Below, in pieces: positions 1 through 11,577 of a DNA stretch of 64,000 bases (positions are counted from its first letter, which is position 1; each line of letters begins with the position of its first letter). The stretch is taken from assembly GCA_964034945.1 (NCBI GenBank), contig OZ035962.1, positions 88,328,650 to 88,392,649 on the forward strand, given 5' to 3'. This stretch comes from Chrysopilus asiliformis (lineage: Eukaryota; Arthropoda; Insecta; Diptera; Rhagionidae). A model generated the notes under the pieces. It had not been told where the DNA came from, ran no database searches, and worked only from the letters and a program-made list of their open reading frames with translations. The translations under genes and the position numbers were made by a program.

Positions 1-560
1 GATATCTGTGGTCACCCCAAACTCGCGCTCCTGCCATCCCAATCAACCATTTTTATAGCCTTTTTGGGCTAAGGGTCATTTTAGTTTAAAAATAGCATAA
101 AAAAACGAACTTTGAGCAGCCCTGGACATGCAAACAAAGTTTTTATTGGAGAGCGATTAGAGGGCATCTAGTATCTTAACGGTATCGAAGAGTAGATTCC
201 GAAAATACATAGTATACTGGGATTACGACCACCACCCTTCTAGTATATGATATTTACCCCTCCACTTGCCAGTCGACCCGATCTCCAGCCATCTTCTATA
301 CCGTGGGAACAATTTTAAAGCGGTTTCCGCTATTGGGTAAATTTTCCTCAACGGAAGTTTTCACGCACTAAAAACTACCCCTCCCCTTGCCTGTAAACCC
401 TTCTCTTGCTATCTCGTGAACTGTTGGTGCAATTTTGGCGCGGTTTTTAGGTTTCTAATCAAATCCAAAATTGCTAAAAATTAAAAAAAAATCTTTTTAA
501 AAAAAGCTTTAATTAGAAAAAAGTACAAAGGAGAAAAATATTTTTTTGGGCTCTGTGTAT
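1..560. repeat. R4 dispersed repeat, diverged copy
   Basis: No gene is seen. The stretch at about 200-540 aligns collinearly with 43060-43400: both have an accctcccttgcc-type motif, then 'cttgctatctcgtga' or 'ctgctatctcctgta', then a run of A-rich sequence after 'ctaatcaaa'. Fragments with the same phrases occur near 35720-35830 and 29210-29500. It is non-coding, with no terminal inverted repeats visible, so its class is unknown. Positions 561-1034 are plain AT-rich sequence in which I see nothing. Confidence 0.5.
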
Positions 561-1034
561 CGAAAATAAAGCATAAAATATAAAATAAGTTTTTATCTTG
601 CTATTATTTCTGATCCACAACACCTAAAACATGGTTTTTACGCGTAATTTTCACGTGTTGCGTAAATTATTTAATGTAAAAACTGGATCTGCTATTTCTG
701 AAAATATATGGAGAATGTGTCGTTAAAAATGCAGCTTATGAGGAATTTTTTGGATTTTCTCAGAAATTTTTATATTTACAGTTGCCTTTTAACATACTAA
801 CGCTAGAAACTAATTTTCGAATATAACTGTTAGTAATAGTGATGTCGCCGTAAACTACAAAAACGTCATTTGAATTTCGAAAAAGCCACCGTAATTTATT
901 TAAATAAAATTCAGATAAACTCTTTTATTCGGTTTTTTTTCTTCTCTCTAAAATATTGAGTATAACAAATTCAATTATAATAAATAACTCTTAATAAAAT
1001 TTAATTTAATTCTTGCAATTAATTTAATTTATTC

Positions 1035-2406
1035 TTATTGAGTATACGTGGATGTGCCATAATTTTCCTGTACCATTTGTTCATCAATCCAACTTTTGAG
1101 GTATGGAACATTTGCATACATTCCAGGCAAATCAATTTCTCCGCATCTGATGCCCCATGAGACCACCCCAATTTGATGATATCTTTTGGGCTGACCCTCG
1201 ATGGGACAAATTAAAGGACTTCCGCCGTCTCCAGTGCAAGCATCTTTCCCATATTCACCGCCAGCACAGACAAATGATTTATCCAGCGTGTAGTCCTTAA
1301 ACAGATCACCGATCCCTTTTTTCGTTTTCAGTAGATTTTCGCACGATTCATGTCCAATGAATGGCAAGTCGATTTTTTTCAGAGTATTCTGATATTCGTC
1401 TTCGCCATATGTGTGTGTACCCCATCCCGTCACTGTACATTCCTCATATTCCAATTTGATTAAATCGAAATCCGATGATGGAAGACAAATGGTTTGGACT
1501 GTTGGACTCATTGTGAGAGATTCTGTTAAGAACAGTAGCGCAATATCATTGATGAAAGCAGCTTCGCGATAATCAGGATGTTGTCTAATTTCCCAAACTT
1601 CGCGTTCCTGATGATTAACGACTTCCGTCTCATCTGCTATACTCCATTTGCCTGCATAGATCTTGAGATCACCGGCCTGAAGATTTTTAACTTTGTGCGC
1701 GCTTGTTAGGACAACCGAAGGATGAATTAATGACCCACCAGCTAAATATTTCTTCTCGGGATTCTTATTAAAAATTGCCACCATCCATGGGAATTCACCA
1801 AGTCCGGTTGATGTGTCCGGTCCTTTGATCCGGGGAATAAGTCCCGTATTTTTATAGCCGCATCCCATTTTCGAAGTGGTTTGAAGTGCCGCTATCGCGG
1901 GTTCCGGCATCTGTAAAATGTTATCGAATAGTTATGAATTTGTAGTGGTATAGATATTCATGTATGAATATTATGTGAAAATCGGTTCAGTTGTTTTAGA
2001 GTTTATCGTGTGTGTGTGTCTGTGTATTTAAATTTAATCCTGTGACTTATTTCTAAATTAAACATTTTTATGTCCATTTTTATGAAACTAAAATTAATTT
2101 GCGATTTTTCCGAATAAGTATATCTGCTATACTCACTTCCATTGTTGGAATTTTACAGCAAATGTGAAACTCCTTTGTGCATGGTACTCTATTGTCATCT
2201 TGTGATCTTACAAGCAAAGGAATTAGATTTCGTCCATCAGTATTGATTTTTCCAGTCGTTTGATTGCATACGTAAAAGTTCACACAGTCTTCGTTAAATT
2301 CACAAAAGGTTTTCTCCACCGGAACCGATTCTGTCGGCACAATTTGTGGTAGACTAAAAACAACACCTATTGTTGACCACAATAATATACACGTTACCGC
2401 TTTCAT
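1035..2406 (-). CDS. CLIP-domain serine protease homologue (SPH1), two exons, catalytically dead
   Basis: Exon 1 is 2406-2137 (90 codons, phase 0, donor GTGAGT) and exon 2 is 1910-1035 (acceptor ttttacag), giving about 381 residues. Residues 1-18 form a signal peptide. A CLIP domain follows with six cysteines at 35, 41, 47, 76, 83 and 84. The chymotrypsin-fold domain begins near GCGYKN and LGEFPW. His (in TSAHK, about residue 162) and Asp (in NDIALL, about 212) are kept, but the Ser motif reads GDGGSPL, so catalytic Ser is Gly (about 319). Family knowledge: such SPHs (prophenoloxidase-activating factor 2 type) are secreted haemolymph cofactors in melanisation; that role is inferred. Unusually, the His-loop disulfide is gone: the CGGSL Cys is Ala and the AAHC Cys is Lys. 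The stop is followed directly by AATAAA. The codons upstream of 2406 in the same frame have no signal sequence, so I start at MKAVTC. Confidence 0.93.
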
Positions 2407-2639
2407 GATGACTAGGAGGCTTTTTGAAATAAAAGAGAAAAAAAAATAAACCCAAATTTTTAAATTTTGTAAAAGTTTTTTTTTCGTCTTTGGAGTATTT
2501 TGACCCCGGAAAAAGCGCGTAGAGAGGCGGGTTGGGTTTTGAAACACAATGGCTTTGAGATACCGTTTTTTCGTCCTTTTATAGTGCGCCCCCATTCAAA
2601 AGTTTTTACTATCTTAATTTCAGCTCAATCCGTTAAATG

Positions 2640-2720
2640 ATTTCCTAGTTAGGCACCGTTTAAACCTGACAATTTATTCCGCGAATTTTATTCTATGACA
2701 CTAAATTAATGTTGCACAAA
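2640..2720 (+). repeat. Fragment shared with the palindrome at 59795-59945
   Basis: The phrase 'gttaggca/gcggtttacat' followed by 'attccgcgaattttattct' and 'tgacactaaatt' is also found at about 59879-59940. It is a short dispersed repeat arm, and no coding potential is seen. From 2720 to 4740 there is no recognisable gene. A 15-base motif 'gaagaagcgtgtacg' occurs twice (about 3501 and 3553), which makes short overlapping open frames on the minus strand that I regard as spurious. Confidence 0.4.
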
Positions 2721-5648
2721 CGATTACCCTACGACACAAAATTCAGAAATTTATTCCTTTTAGAGGAACTGCACGATAAATTCAGGATTTTTTCCATGTA
2801 CAGTTAATGGGGAAATACTGTATGAGATTTTTAACATAATTTTGCGTATTTCATATACGAACAAACTTCATTAAAAGCGGGCCTCGATTAAAAACAAATA
2901 TTTTCTTCGCAAAATTTGTGGGGCAAAACCATGTTTTTGTCTAAATTTGTACTTGGCCGATGATGTTCGAAATCGAAAAGAGTTTTTGAAAAGACAACAA
3001 CGTCGCGCGAATATGTCAAATAATTGCCTAAACCAATTTCAAGATCTTAGCGAGGGCGTACACGATTCAACTTTCAGTCTTCAGCATGCCTCAGCCTCAC
3101 CAAATGGTAGGACAGAAACGAGTGCGACAAGAGGGGAAAAGTCGCCACTCGAAAAGTGTTCTTCACGTCTTCTTTTACGCACACAAACGAAGTCGCTCGT
3201 GTAGCACGTCAGCATGCATGTGTGCGTAATTTCATTGAGTCATAAACATATCCCAAATAAACAAAAATTCAATGCAAATAGTGAAATACCAATTGCAGGT
3301 AGTTTTATTTTTCAGGTAGGTAGGTAAATAACAAATTACCAATCCTTATTCTTCTATTGTTGGCAGTTTCTATTTTGGCAATTGATGTTGCCTCGGTGCT
3401 AGCTAATAAAGGAATGAGCTGGAAATACAACACATATATGGGAACCACACACACATGAGCGATCGCTTGTTGTACGCAAGTTTTTCCTACTAAAAAGTGA
3501 AGAAGCGTGTACGTCGGAAAGGCATTTTGAGGAATAAAAGTCGCCGCGACGAGAAGAAGCGTGTACGTTCGCACTTAGAAATTGCCCGAACACAAGTTTT
3601 TCACTAGGGCTCGTTTGCGTGTAATATTCTTAAAAAAATTAAGTTGCGGTTAACCAGCTTAAACCGTTCAAATTCTGGGACTTAAATTATTTAAGTTGGA
3701 CATAAGTTGCTAAGTGTCGTTGGTGCAAACGGTACTAAATGTCTTATAATTACACACTTATCGAACTTTAACCGTACTATTTTTTCATAAATGTATTTTT
3801 AATTAGTATTTAACTTCACCCGTCATTTAATTAGTATTTCACTTCACCCGCCATTTGCACATCCTGTTAAATTTTTGTCTTCAAAAATTTCTGCCGCACT
3901 ATCTTAGATTTCCTAGAAAAGCGGTCTGCACTAGACATTTCAATGGCAGGAAATGGAAAAAACATTAACTATTTCCTATCAAAACCGCGTTTAACATTTA
4001 ACATTTTCCGGCATCACGGCATTTACTCAAAATCAATCATAATTTTTTTTTGATAATTAAAATTTGATAGAAAAATTCCACTCAGCAAAATATTCTCAAA
4101 CAATTTAAAAAATTTTTCTCACCTTTTGATTTTTGTTTACTAATACGTCTTTTTATTTTAACTTAAACACATTAATATTAAAAATGATCGAATTTTTTAT
4201 TAAAATAAATGTTAATCTTTTTATGACATCTGATTTTATTTTTGAAAGTGCTTGGAGAATTTCAGCTTAACACTCAACATAGTTATATAGAAGAAGACAA
4301 TTTAAATAGCAACCTGTATCACGAATTTTGATTTTCAACTAAAATTGATTAACTTGTTTTTGCAGACGTCAATGAAGACTTTGATCGTCACTCTTTGATT
4401 GAAAAGCTATCGAAAATAAGAGGTGAATATTTTCAACACGCGCGCGGCTAAATTTTTTTTTAAATATTTTTTTAAAAGTTTTTTTTTGTGGCAAAATGAA
4501 GTTTTGTTTGGATTCTACGACTTTGAATTTCCAGCTGTTTTCAAATCCAATCAAATTGTGCCGAAAATGTGATATCACTTCACCGCCAATTTGAATTTAT
4601 TTATTGAACTGTTAAAATGATAGCTTGACCAATTTTTTTAAAAGAAAAAAAACTGGGCATTCCAAGTTTGGGTTTTTTAAAATACGTAGAAATGTTTTTT
4701 TTTTAGATGACAGTGATATTAAGGTAAAATAGATTTAAGAAACTGCTATTGTGATCAACACAAAACTTTCCTCTGCAATATTTAGTTTCGCAAAAAAATA
4801 TGTAAAAAATAATGGTTTTTCAAATATCTGGAGAACCGGTAAAGATACAGAAAAGCGTTAAAGGAAAAAATGCAGGAAATTTCATTTCCTTTGAATCTAG
4901 TTTGTATATGTTTTTTCTTTTTCTAATAGCGCATAGTTTTCCAGAAATTTTCAAAAAAATCGTATTTTTCAACTTTTTCTAAAGTAAGATAAAAAATTTC
5001 TGATCACTACGAAATCTGTTTCATGCAAAATTATGAGGATGTGCGTGAATCTATATGTCGGTCTGTAGGTTGTACGTATCTTAAATTACTCCAGGGCAGC
5101 AATCATGTATTCCGACGCGTCTCTGTCTTTCGACTTCGACGCAGCTTTTAAGTCTTGACTTCGCCATATCAGCAGCTTCAAATTTCCTGGAGTGACAGTC
5201 AGAATCACGTTTCGATTCATAGTGACGATCAGGGTTGGACTGGGCCGCCGGGCTACCGGGCAAAGCCCGGTGGGCCGGTTCAATGTCTGTGTGAATGGCT
5301 GGTGCCGCAGTATTGCGGCAAACCAAATAAAAATTTTCCATTCTCGTATAATGCGCAGTCACGCCATTATAGTTTTCACCCAAGACAATATGAATATTGT
5401 ATTTTAATCAGTATTATCTATTAAGTTTAAACTATAACTACTAAATTTAAACAATGTGTAAAAAATACAATTTTAATTTATTATACTTTACTATTTATGG
5501 GTATTCACATGATGAGACACTTAGTAGGGATATTATTAGAAATGGAACCTAGTTTTTAATATCTTAATGAATTACATAATAAATACATTTATTTGCTACC
5601 TTTTATTTACTAGGTATTATCTACTTTCATAGTTTACGTGATTCGTAT

Positions 5649-6229
5649 TTGAGAATGAATGTTTGGAAAAATACGGTTGATAATAAAAATACTAAATTTA
5701 TATGCACTCTGGGTGAGACAAGATGGTGGTCCAAAGACAAGTCATTAAAAAAAGTTTTTGGATCTTATAACGATTCTCAAAATTCACTTTATGTAGAAAT
5801 TTGTCAAACCTTATATACTATTTCAGAATCAGAAAATATGAATGCTGATACGCGATGTAGTGCAAATTCGTATTTGCAAATATTATTAACGTGTGACACT
5901 ATCATAACAGCTCAACTATTTCTACTTATTTTTAAAAATACTACATGAAAAATCATTTCATGACGAAATTTCAAAAAATACAACTTTTGACTGGTCAAAA
6001 ACAAAATACAGAGTCCAAGTACACATTATGACCATAGAATAGATACTATAGTTAGTAGCTTAGAAAACAGATTTTTAAAACACAGAGAAATTTTCTAAAC
6101 TTAAGTATATTTTAAGTAGATTAAGAAATAATTTAAGCCAAGAACATGTAGAAGCTTTTATTTTAATGTCTTGTGAAAAAGATGTATTATACTCATTAAA
6201 TAATGCAGATATAATTGAATATGTATAGC
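5649..6229 (+). pseudogene. hAT transposase remnant (ZMYM-like lineage)
   Basis: Two segments in different frames are seen. The first (5649-5948) reads ETRWWSKDKSLKKVFG, like the TRWSSK block of hAT transposases. The second (about 6120-6229) reads LSQEHVEAFILMSCEKD then LYSLNNADIIEYV and a stop, which resembles the C-terminal dimerisation region (LMSCEKD). The stretch between them is disrupted, the N-terminal zinc finger is absent and no full-length frame exists. It cannot be functional. The identification is from motif memory. Confidence 0.7.
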
Positions 6230-6393
6230 ACAAAGTAGTGAATCCATGAAATAGTAGTAAATTTATGTAAAAGCTTCGTTATTATAAATATAACTAATTT
6301 GAACGAAAGACTAGACTTGGGAGCGTTTTGAACACTGTATGTATGATATTTATTTCACACTTCTCTTATCATAAACCAATTTCAAATAAAATT

Positions 6394-6654
6394 ATTATAC
6401 CCGTATTGTGAAACCGAATATCTCAAAAACGGTGCATCTTATCAAAAAAGTGCAAGAACAAAAGTTATTTAGGATATTATTCTACATAAAACTCCCATAG
6501 ATCAAGATCCGATTGGAAAAAATTCTAAAAAAATCTAATTAGAAAGTTTGACTTCAAACTGGAATTTTGATACAACTGTTCGCCATTCACTTGAATCACC
6601 ATACGGATTTTTAATAATTGCCAGATTGGCAAGTATAGCTTTTGTTATGTTTTA
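6394..6654 (-). repeat. R1 repeat copy, internally deleted, inside the hAT element
   Basis: It begins 'tatacccgtattgtgaaacc', jumps directly to 'gaatatctcaaaaacggtg', and ends 'gccagattggcaagtatag' plus 'cttttgttatgttt'. Compared with the copies at 31327-31942 and 62395-62973, the microsatellite and the 'gcctaccgtttgtaacg' part are missing. It is non-coding. Confidence 0.75.
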
Positions 6655-7591
6655 AATAAAAATTTGTTTCCTTAATTTCCTTTTCACTAAAATACGAGAC
6701 AGACACCTTGCTTTTTAACCTCGATATCATTAGGCTGTCAAAACGTTAATTATTCACACCAAAATATGAACTTTAAGAGCTAAGGTATTTGATGAGAATT
6801 TAAAATAATTTTCATAAAATAGGGCCGATAAAATTATTTTGCCCCGGGCCGTTTTGAAGAGCCAGTCCAACCCTGGTGACGATTCCGCGAAATTTCAAGC
6901 TGCAGATATGGCGAAGTCAAGAGTTAAAAGCTGTGTCGAAGTCGAAAGACAGAGACGCGTCGGAATACATGATTGGTGCCCAGAACGCATCGATCTAGTG
7001 ACTTGGAATTTTTTGTAAATAAGTTTTACAAAAGTCGTGGTTTTCTATCCACTTTTGAAAAAATAACGGTGGCTATAACGGTTACCTCACATACAACGTT
7101 TTTTTGAAAAATACCGTTTTTTGAAAAAATTTCGAGACCTAGGCATTTTTGGGAAAAATGAATATAACAAAATTTATAGGATATAAAATTTTCTAAATTT
7201 TTTGCTTTAACAGCTTATACGTATATCTAACGGTTCTCAAGCTATTTAAAAAAAATTGAGTTTTTGAAAATTTCTCGGAAACTAGGTATGCCCTGTTATG
7301 GAGAAATGCTTATAACCAGATTCACAGGAAATAAAATTTGCTGCATGTTTTCGCTTAACAATATAAACGTATATTTAATAGTTCTCAAGATATTTAAAAA
7401 ACAAAATTTTTTATATATTTTTTCCGAAACTAAATATTGCAGAGGAAAGTTTTGTGTTGATCACAACTGATATTTTTTTATATTCACCAGAGTATGAAAA
7501 AAACACGCCTATTGTGTGAGTATAAAATAACAAGACAACTTATTTTTCGTCTCCTTTATTTAAATAACAAAAAAAAACAATTAATTAATTT

Positions 7592-9573
7592 TTATGGAGT
7601 AAAACTAGAAGAACTTAATCCTAGCGATTCAAGGTTCTTTCCAATCCAGCCGACATATTTCGCAACATTGACGTAAACTCCGGGCACATCCTTATTGTTG
7701 CAACCGATTCCCCATGCCACGATTCCCGCCTGATAGTATTGATCCTTGTGCGTTGGATGTGGACAGACGAGGGGGGAGCCACCATCACCTTTGCACGTGT
7801 CTTTGCCCTCCTCTCCGCCAGCGCACATAAAACCTGGATGAAGTATGAAGTATTTGCTCAAATGCGTTTTTCGCAACATTTCCTGACACTGATCGGAAGG
7901 TATAACTGGTAGTTCAACTTTCTTTAAAATAGCCGAGAAAGCGCTTTCTCTCTTGAGCTTTTCCTTACCCCATCCGGTTGCAATACAGTATTGTCCGTCA
8001 AAAATGGTATTTGGTGGCGGCAAGCAAATCGGTCGGATATGATCAAAAAGTTGAAAGGGGTTTTTTGTGATGATCAGTGCAGCATCATTAATAACGGAAG
8101 ATGGATCGAAATTCTCATGGGTGATTACTTGTTCAACTTCTCTGTCCTGATGCTTCAATGGCTCATGGTCTGTTTGAGTGTCCCATTCACCTGCACGGAC
8201 TAGTAAATTACCTATAGGTCTATGTGCTAAGCAATGCGCTACGGATAATACCACTGATTCATGTATCAGAGAACCACCACATTCGTACACAATCGTGGGA
8301 ATACCATCAGATGCCGTTTCTATTTTCTTGATCACTGCTATTTGCCAGGGGAATTCGCCCACATGCGTCTCGCCATCCTTGCCAGTAATCCGAATTCCGA
8401 TTCCGTTAACATTTCGGAAGCCACATCCTGATTCGTAGTGTGTTGGAATTGGTATCGTTGGTGTGTCGACCTAGAAAAGAGGTTTTCTTCAAAATTAAAA
8501 AAAAAATTCATATAGAGATAGACAGAACAAAAGAGATATATAGATCTAAAGTCGTACAGATAAAGATATAGAGAAAATTATTTCTATGGCAAAAGAGCAA
8601 ATCATCTTAAGTCGATTTTCATGCGAAGTCAAAGTGATGTGTATTGGCATTACCAGACAAATCACTTTGGCTTCACATGAAAAACGACTTAAAATGTTTT
8701 GCCAAGATGTTTTGCCTTTTTATATATAGAGAGATAGAGAAAACGAGAGATAGAGAAAACGAGAGATAGAGAAAACGAGAGATAGAGAAAACGAGAGATA
8801 GAGAAAACGAGAGATAGAGAAAACGAGAGATAGACAGATATAGACAGATAGAGGTACAGAAATAGAGAGATAGAGATAAAGAGATATAGAGATATAGAGA
8901 TATAGAGATATAGAGATATAGAGATATAGAGATATAGAGATATAGAGATATAGATATATAGAGATATAGAGATATAGAGATATAGAGAAATAGAGATATA
9001 GAGATATAGAGATATAGAGATATAGAGATATAGAGATATAGAGATATAGAGATATAGAGATATAGAGATATAGAGATATAGAGATATAGAGATATAGAGA
9101 TATCGAGATATCGAGTTATAGAGACATAGAGAGATAGAGACATAGACATATAGAGACATAGACATATAGAGATAAGGAAATAGCGAGAGAGCGAAATAGA
9201 GAGACAGTGAGAGAAATCGTTTAGATCTCGTTCAAAATCTTATATTAAATTTATATTCTAAATTTTATATAAAAGTTTATTTTACCGTATTTGCTGTATC
9301 GCAACAAATATCCATTGATTGCTTACAATCCTTTAATTTCTCTTCATCTTCGTTACCGATCCTTACATCGAGCAGGTGTTCACCAAAGAGTTTCACTTTC
9401 TTCTGATCGGTACAGAGATAGTACGGAATGCAGTTGTAACCTGGTTCTTTTCCACATTTCTGTGAGCCATTCGAAGATGTTCCAAATAATTCCGTGATTG
9501 TTTCGTCTTCGATTTGGGCTTCTAATGAAACCACACCAATTAGTACTAGCACTCCAGACAGTCTTATATGCAT
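7592..9573 (-). CDS. CLIP-domain serine protease homologue (SPH2), two exons
   Basis: Exon 1 is 9573-9286 (96 codons: signal peptide, then CLIP cysteines at 40, 48, 54, 83, 90 and 91; donor ACG|GTAAAA). Exon 2 is 8470-7592 (acceptor cttttctag, phase 0), giving about 388 residues. The protease-like domain starts after GCGFRNVNG and has VGEFPW, the complete CGGSL/VAHC disulfide pair, NDAALI for the Asp region, and GDGGSPLVCP where Ser should be, so Ser is Gly. It should be a secreted, non-proteolytic cofactor of the prophenoloxidase cascade (family inference). The single coding intron (8471-9285) contains a large period-8 microsatellite and a small palindromic repeat. An AATAAA signal lies at 7560-7555. 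An acceptor-like tttttag sits 3 bases before the start codon. Confidence 0.93.
8607..8692. repeat. Short palindromic repeat, copy 1 of 2
   Basis: TTAAGTCGATTTTCATG at the left is matched in inverted form by CATGAAAAACGACTTAA at the right. Inner arms are 'agtcaaagtgat' and 'atcactttggct'. The same structure with about the same length occurs at 24546-24634. It looks like a tiny MITE inside the intron of SPH2. Confidence 0.6.
8725..9180 (-). repeat. Compound microsatellite in the SPH2 intron
   Basis: A 14-bp unit (gagatagagaaaac) repeats about seven times at 8731-8830. After this, an 8-bp unit (gagatata) runs almost unbroken from about 8877 to 9115, and then degenerates through 'agagacatagacata'. 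Both minus-strand frames translate to SISLYLYI repeats, which are not genes. Confidence 0.95.
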
Positions 9574-9784
9574 TTTCTAAAAATTTTGGTTAAGGAAAAA
9601 TTCATAAAATATATTTTTAGATAATTCTTGTAGAAATATGTGAATATTGCGTTTGCCCATGAATTTGTATTAAATTTAAAAAAAAAGAGCTTTTAAAAGA
9701 ACTGGTATTTAAATGTCGTTTTTATGCGGGGGTTTCTTTTTCTGTTCACATGCGTATAAACAGAATTATCTGTAAAATATTTTA

Positions 9785-9876
9785 TTGTCAAAATTGGAGT
9801 CGGATATTCTAAAATTTCAGGAGTTGGAGTCGTAGTCGAATGTTGGTATATCGACTCCACAGCCCTGGTTAAAACT
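9785..9876. mobile_element. Right end of a hAT-type non-autonomous element
   Basis: The phrase 'atcgactccacagccctg' preceded by several 'ggagtcg' copies matches the widespread hAT terminus CAGGGCTGTGGAGTCGG (recalled from other animal genomes). A matching left end was not found nearby, so boundaries are uncertain. Confidence 0.4.
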
Positions 9877-10161
9877 ATTCAATTTAAATTTGTAAAATGA
9901 ATAAAAACCAACGAAACTTAGCAAATTAAGTTAATATTAAATTATTTAAGCTCCAGAGCTTTTATGGCTTAAATAGACTAACCACAACTTATTTTTTTAA
10001 GAATAGTTGCCGCAAACGGCTTTTGAAAAACACCACAAACAAAATTCAAATTTTTTTTTTTGATTTCTGCCAATATCGCGTGCACTATTAAAACTTGAAT
10101 GGATTGAAAAAATTAATTATACTCACATAAAATTTACTATATCCAATTTTCTAATTATTCT

Positions 10162-10278
10162 ATCACAAAACAATTGATCACGAAAATGTCTTACTATTAT
10201 TTAAATTCACTAAGAACTTTGACCTGTATAAATTTTTACCACAGAACGCATGGAGACGTACAGCAATTTAACTGTCTT
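10162..10278 (+). repeat. Donor copy of a 117-bp duplicated segment
   Basis: This segment (atcacaaaacaattgatcac to aactgtctt) is found again without visible change at 12561-12677. At this locus it merges into unrelated AT-rich DNA with no repeat ends, which suggests it is the source. Between 10279 and 11196 I see no gene. Confidence 0.85.
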
Positions 10279-11196
10279 GCTTTTAATCGCAATTGTACGT
10301 TTTTTTATTCAAATATAATTTACTCTATAGCACCAATTATATCAAATTGTCACTAAACACAAAATAATTCAAATAACCAAAAATTCAAATGATTGAATCA
10401 TAACTAAAAATTTCGTTAACTCCACGAAACTTGTTTGATGGAAGTCTTCGTTTATGTTCCACTTGCCTGATTAACGTCAATTTTTGCAGAAATATGAATT
10501 TTAAGCGATTTATCCGGCAAAAGAGAACCAGTTTTATTTGGTGAAATATATATTAAATACTTGTTTATGTTGGTAAAATGTCAATTTGAATATCTTAGCT
10601 AAATTATTTTGGAGTCTTGTGACGAACTAACAAAAGAAACTCGTGTCAATATACTATAATGCGATGGTAAAAATGTGCCGGTAATATTGGGAATTTCTAG
10701 TAACAATTGAAGGTCTTTCTAATTTTTTTTACGCGTGTAAAAACCAAAAGTTTATTTTGTATAAAATTGATTGATTGCAATTATTCTAACCTAGCGCTGA
10801 GCAAAACCGCTTAATTCCGCCATTTTGTCTGAGTCTAATCGGAATCGGGACGATGAGTGCTACCGCTGAGTAAATTATTACCCAAAACTAATAAACACTT
10901 GTTTTTAAAGTACAGTATTTGCTCAATTTTATTCATAAAAACTGTAAAATTTGCTCATTTTTATGCAAACAGCCCAATGTATTTCCCGGAATTACTTATG
11001 TGTTACGTTATGTCAAGTCAATCGGATACGTGAAAATGTATCAAAATTCGGTTACAAGATTTGACCCTGACCAACAGACTGAAAAAGCTTTTTTTTGTAA
11101 AAACAAAAAGAAAGAACAACTACGAGAGACATCACCCTCTGGTGTTTTTCTAATAAAATAATGTGTTTAAACTTTCCTCTATACGTTCGACCCTAA

Positions 11197-11577
11197 AGCC
11201 TAGTACGCAGTTCGAGTAAAATGAAATTTCCTATACAAATTTAACGCTGAGCTTAAATTTAACCTCAGAAATTTTACCAAGCGGTACGCAGTTCGCTGGT
11301 AAAATGATGTGAAAAACTCATGTTGCACTAGATGGCGTAGAAAGTCTCCACTTGATTTTACCAGCATTTTAACTGTTCGGTACATTAAATTCGAGGTAAA
11401 AATTTGACAGATGAAAATAATAGAGGTTCTGTTTCCAGTTTTCTTAACGAGTGTGGTTTTTTAATTTAAAAAAATGGAAGAATATTTGATTTCTCCACAA
11501 ACAGTTTTTACTTCGGTTTTAATGTGCCAATTTGGAGACCGTTAAAATTTCATTTTACTCGAACTGCGTACTAGGCT
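11197..11577. mobile_element. MITE (Harbinger-like), 3-bp TAA target duplication
   Basis: Terminal inverted repeats begin AGCCTAGTACGCAGTTCG and continue 'agtaaaatgaaattt', with the reverse complement at the right end. TAA flanks both sides (11194-11196 and 11578-11580). Internal subrepeats repeat 'gtacgcagttcg'. No transposase is encoded. Between 11578 and 12520 no gene is recognised. Confidence 0.8.

Larger units (their letters stand above)
5230..6875 (+). mobile_element. hAT transposon, degenerate, with perfect 8-bp target site duplication
   Basis: The element starts CAGGGTTGGACTGG and ends CCAGTCCAACCCTG, that is, terminal inverted repeats of about 14 bp. It is flanked on both sides by GTGACGAT (5222-5229 and 6876-6883), the 8-bp duplication expected of hAT elements. 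It carries remnants of a transposase and, near its right side, an internally deleted copy of the R1 repeat. Removing the element and one TSD rejoins the two arms of the surrounding R3 foldback. Confidence 0.88.
4750..7472. repeat. R3 foldback element (long inverted arms) split by a hAT insertion
   Basis: The left arm (about 4750-5221) and right arm (about 6884-7472) are reverse complements of each other. Both outer ends carry 'gatcaacacaaaactttcc' then 'tctgcaatatttagtttcg', and the inner ends share 'aatcatgtattccgacgcg' and 'tcttgacttcgccatatc'. The loop has been opened by a hAT element. The outer 'caacacaaaactttcctctg' sequence recurs at 34329-34350, and related 'gcaaaattatgaggatgt' sequence at about 18095, so the arms belong to a dispersed family. 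No coding capacity is seen in the arms. Confidence 0.7.

Noticed and set aside
2137..2595. Longer N-terminus for SPH1 starting at 2595
   Set aside because: The extra residues are basic and end in no signal sequence, while the ATG at 2406 begins a standard signal peptide.
8673..9165. Two 158-codon minus-strand frames rich in SISLYLYI
   Set aside because: They are translations of a period-8 microsatellite inside an intron, shifted against each other, with no other protein features.
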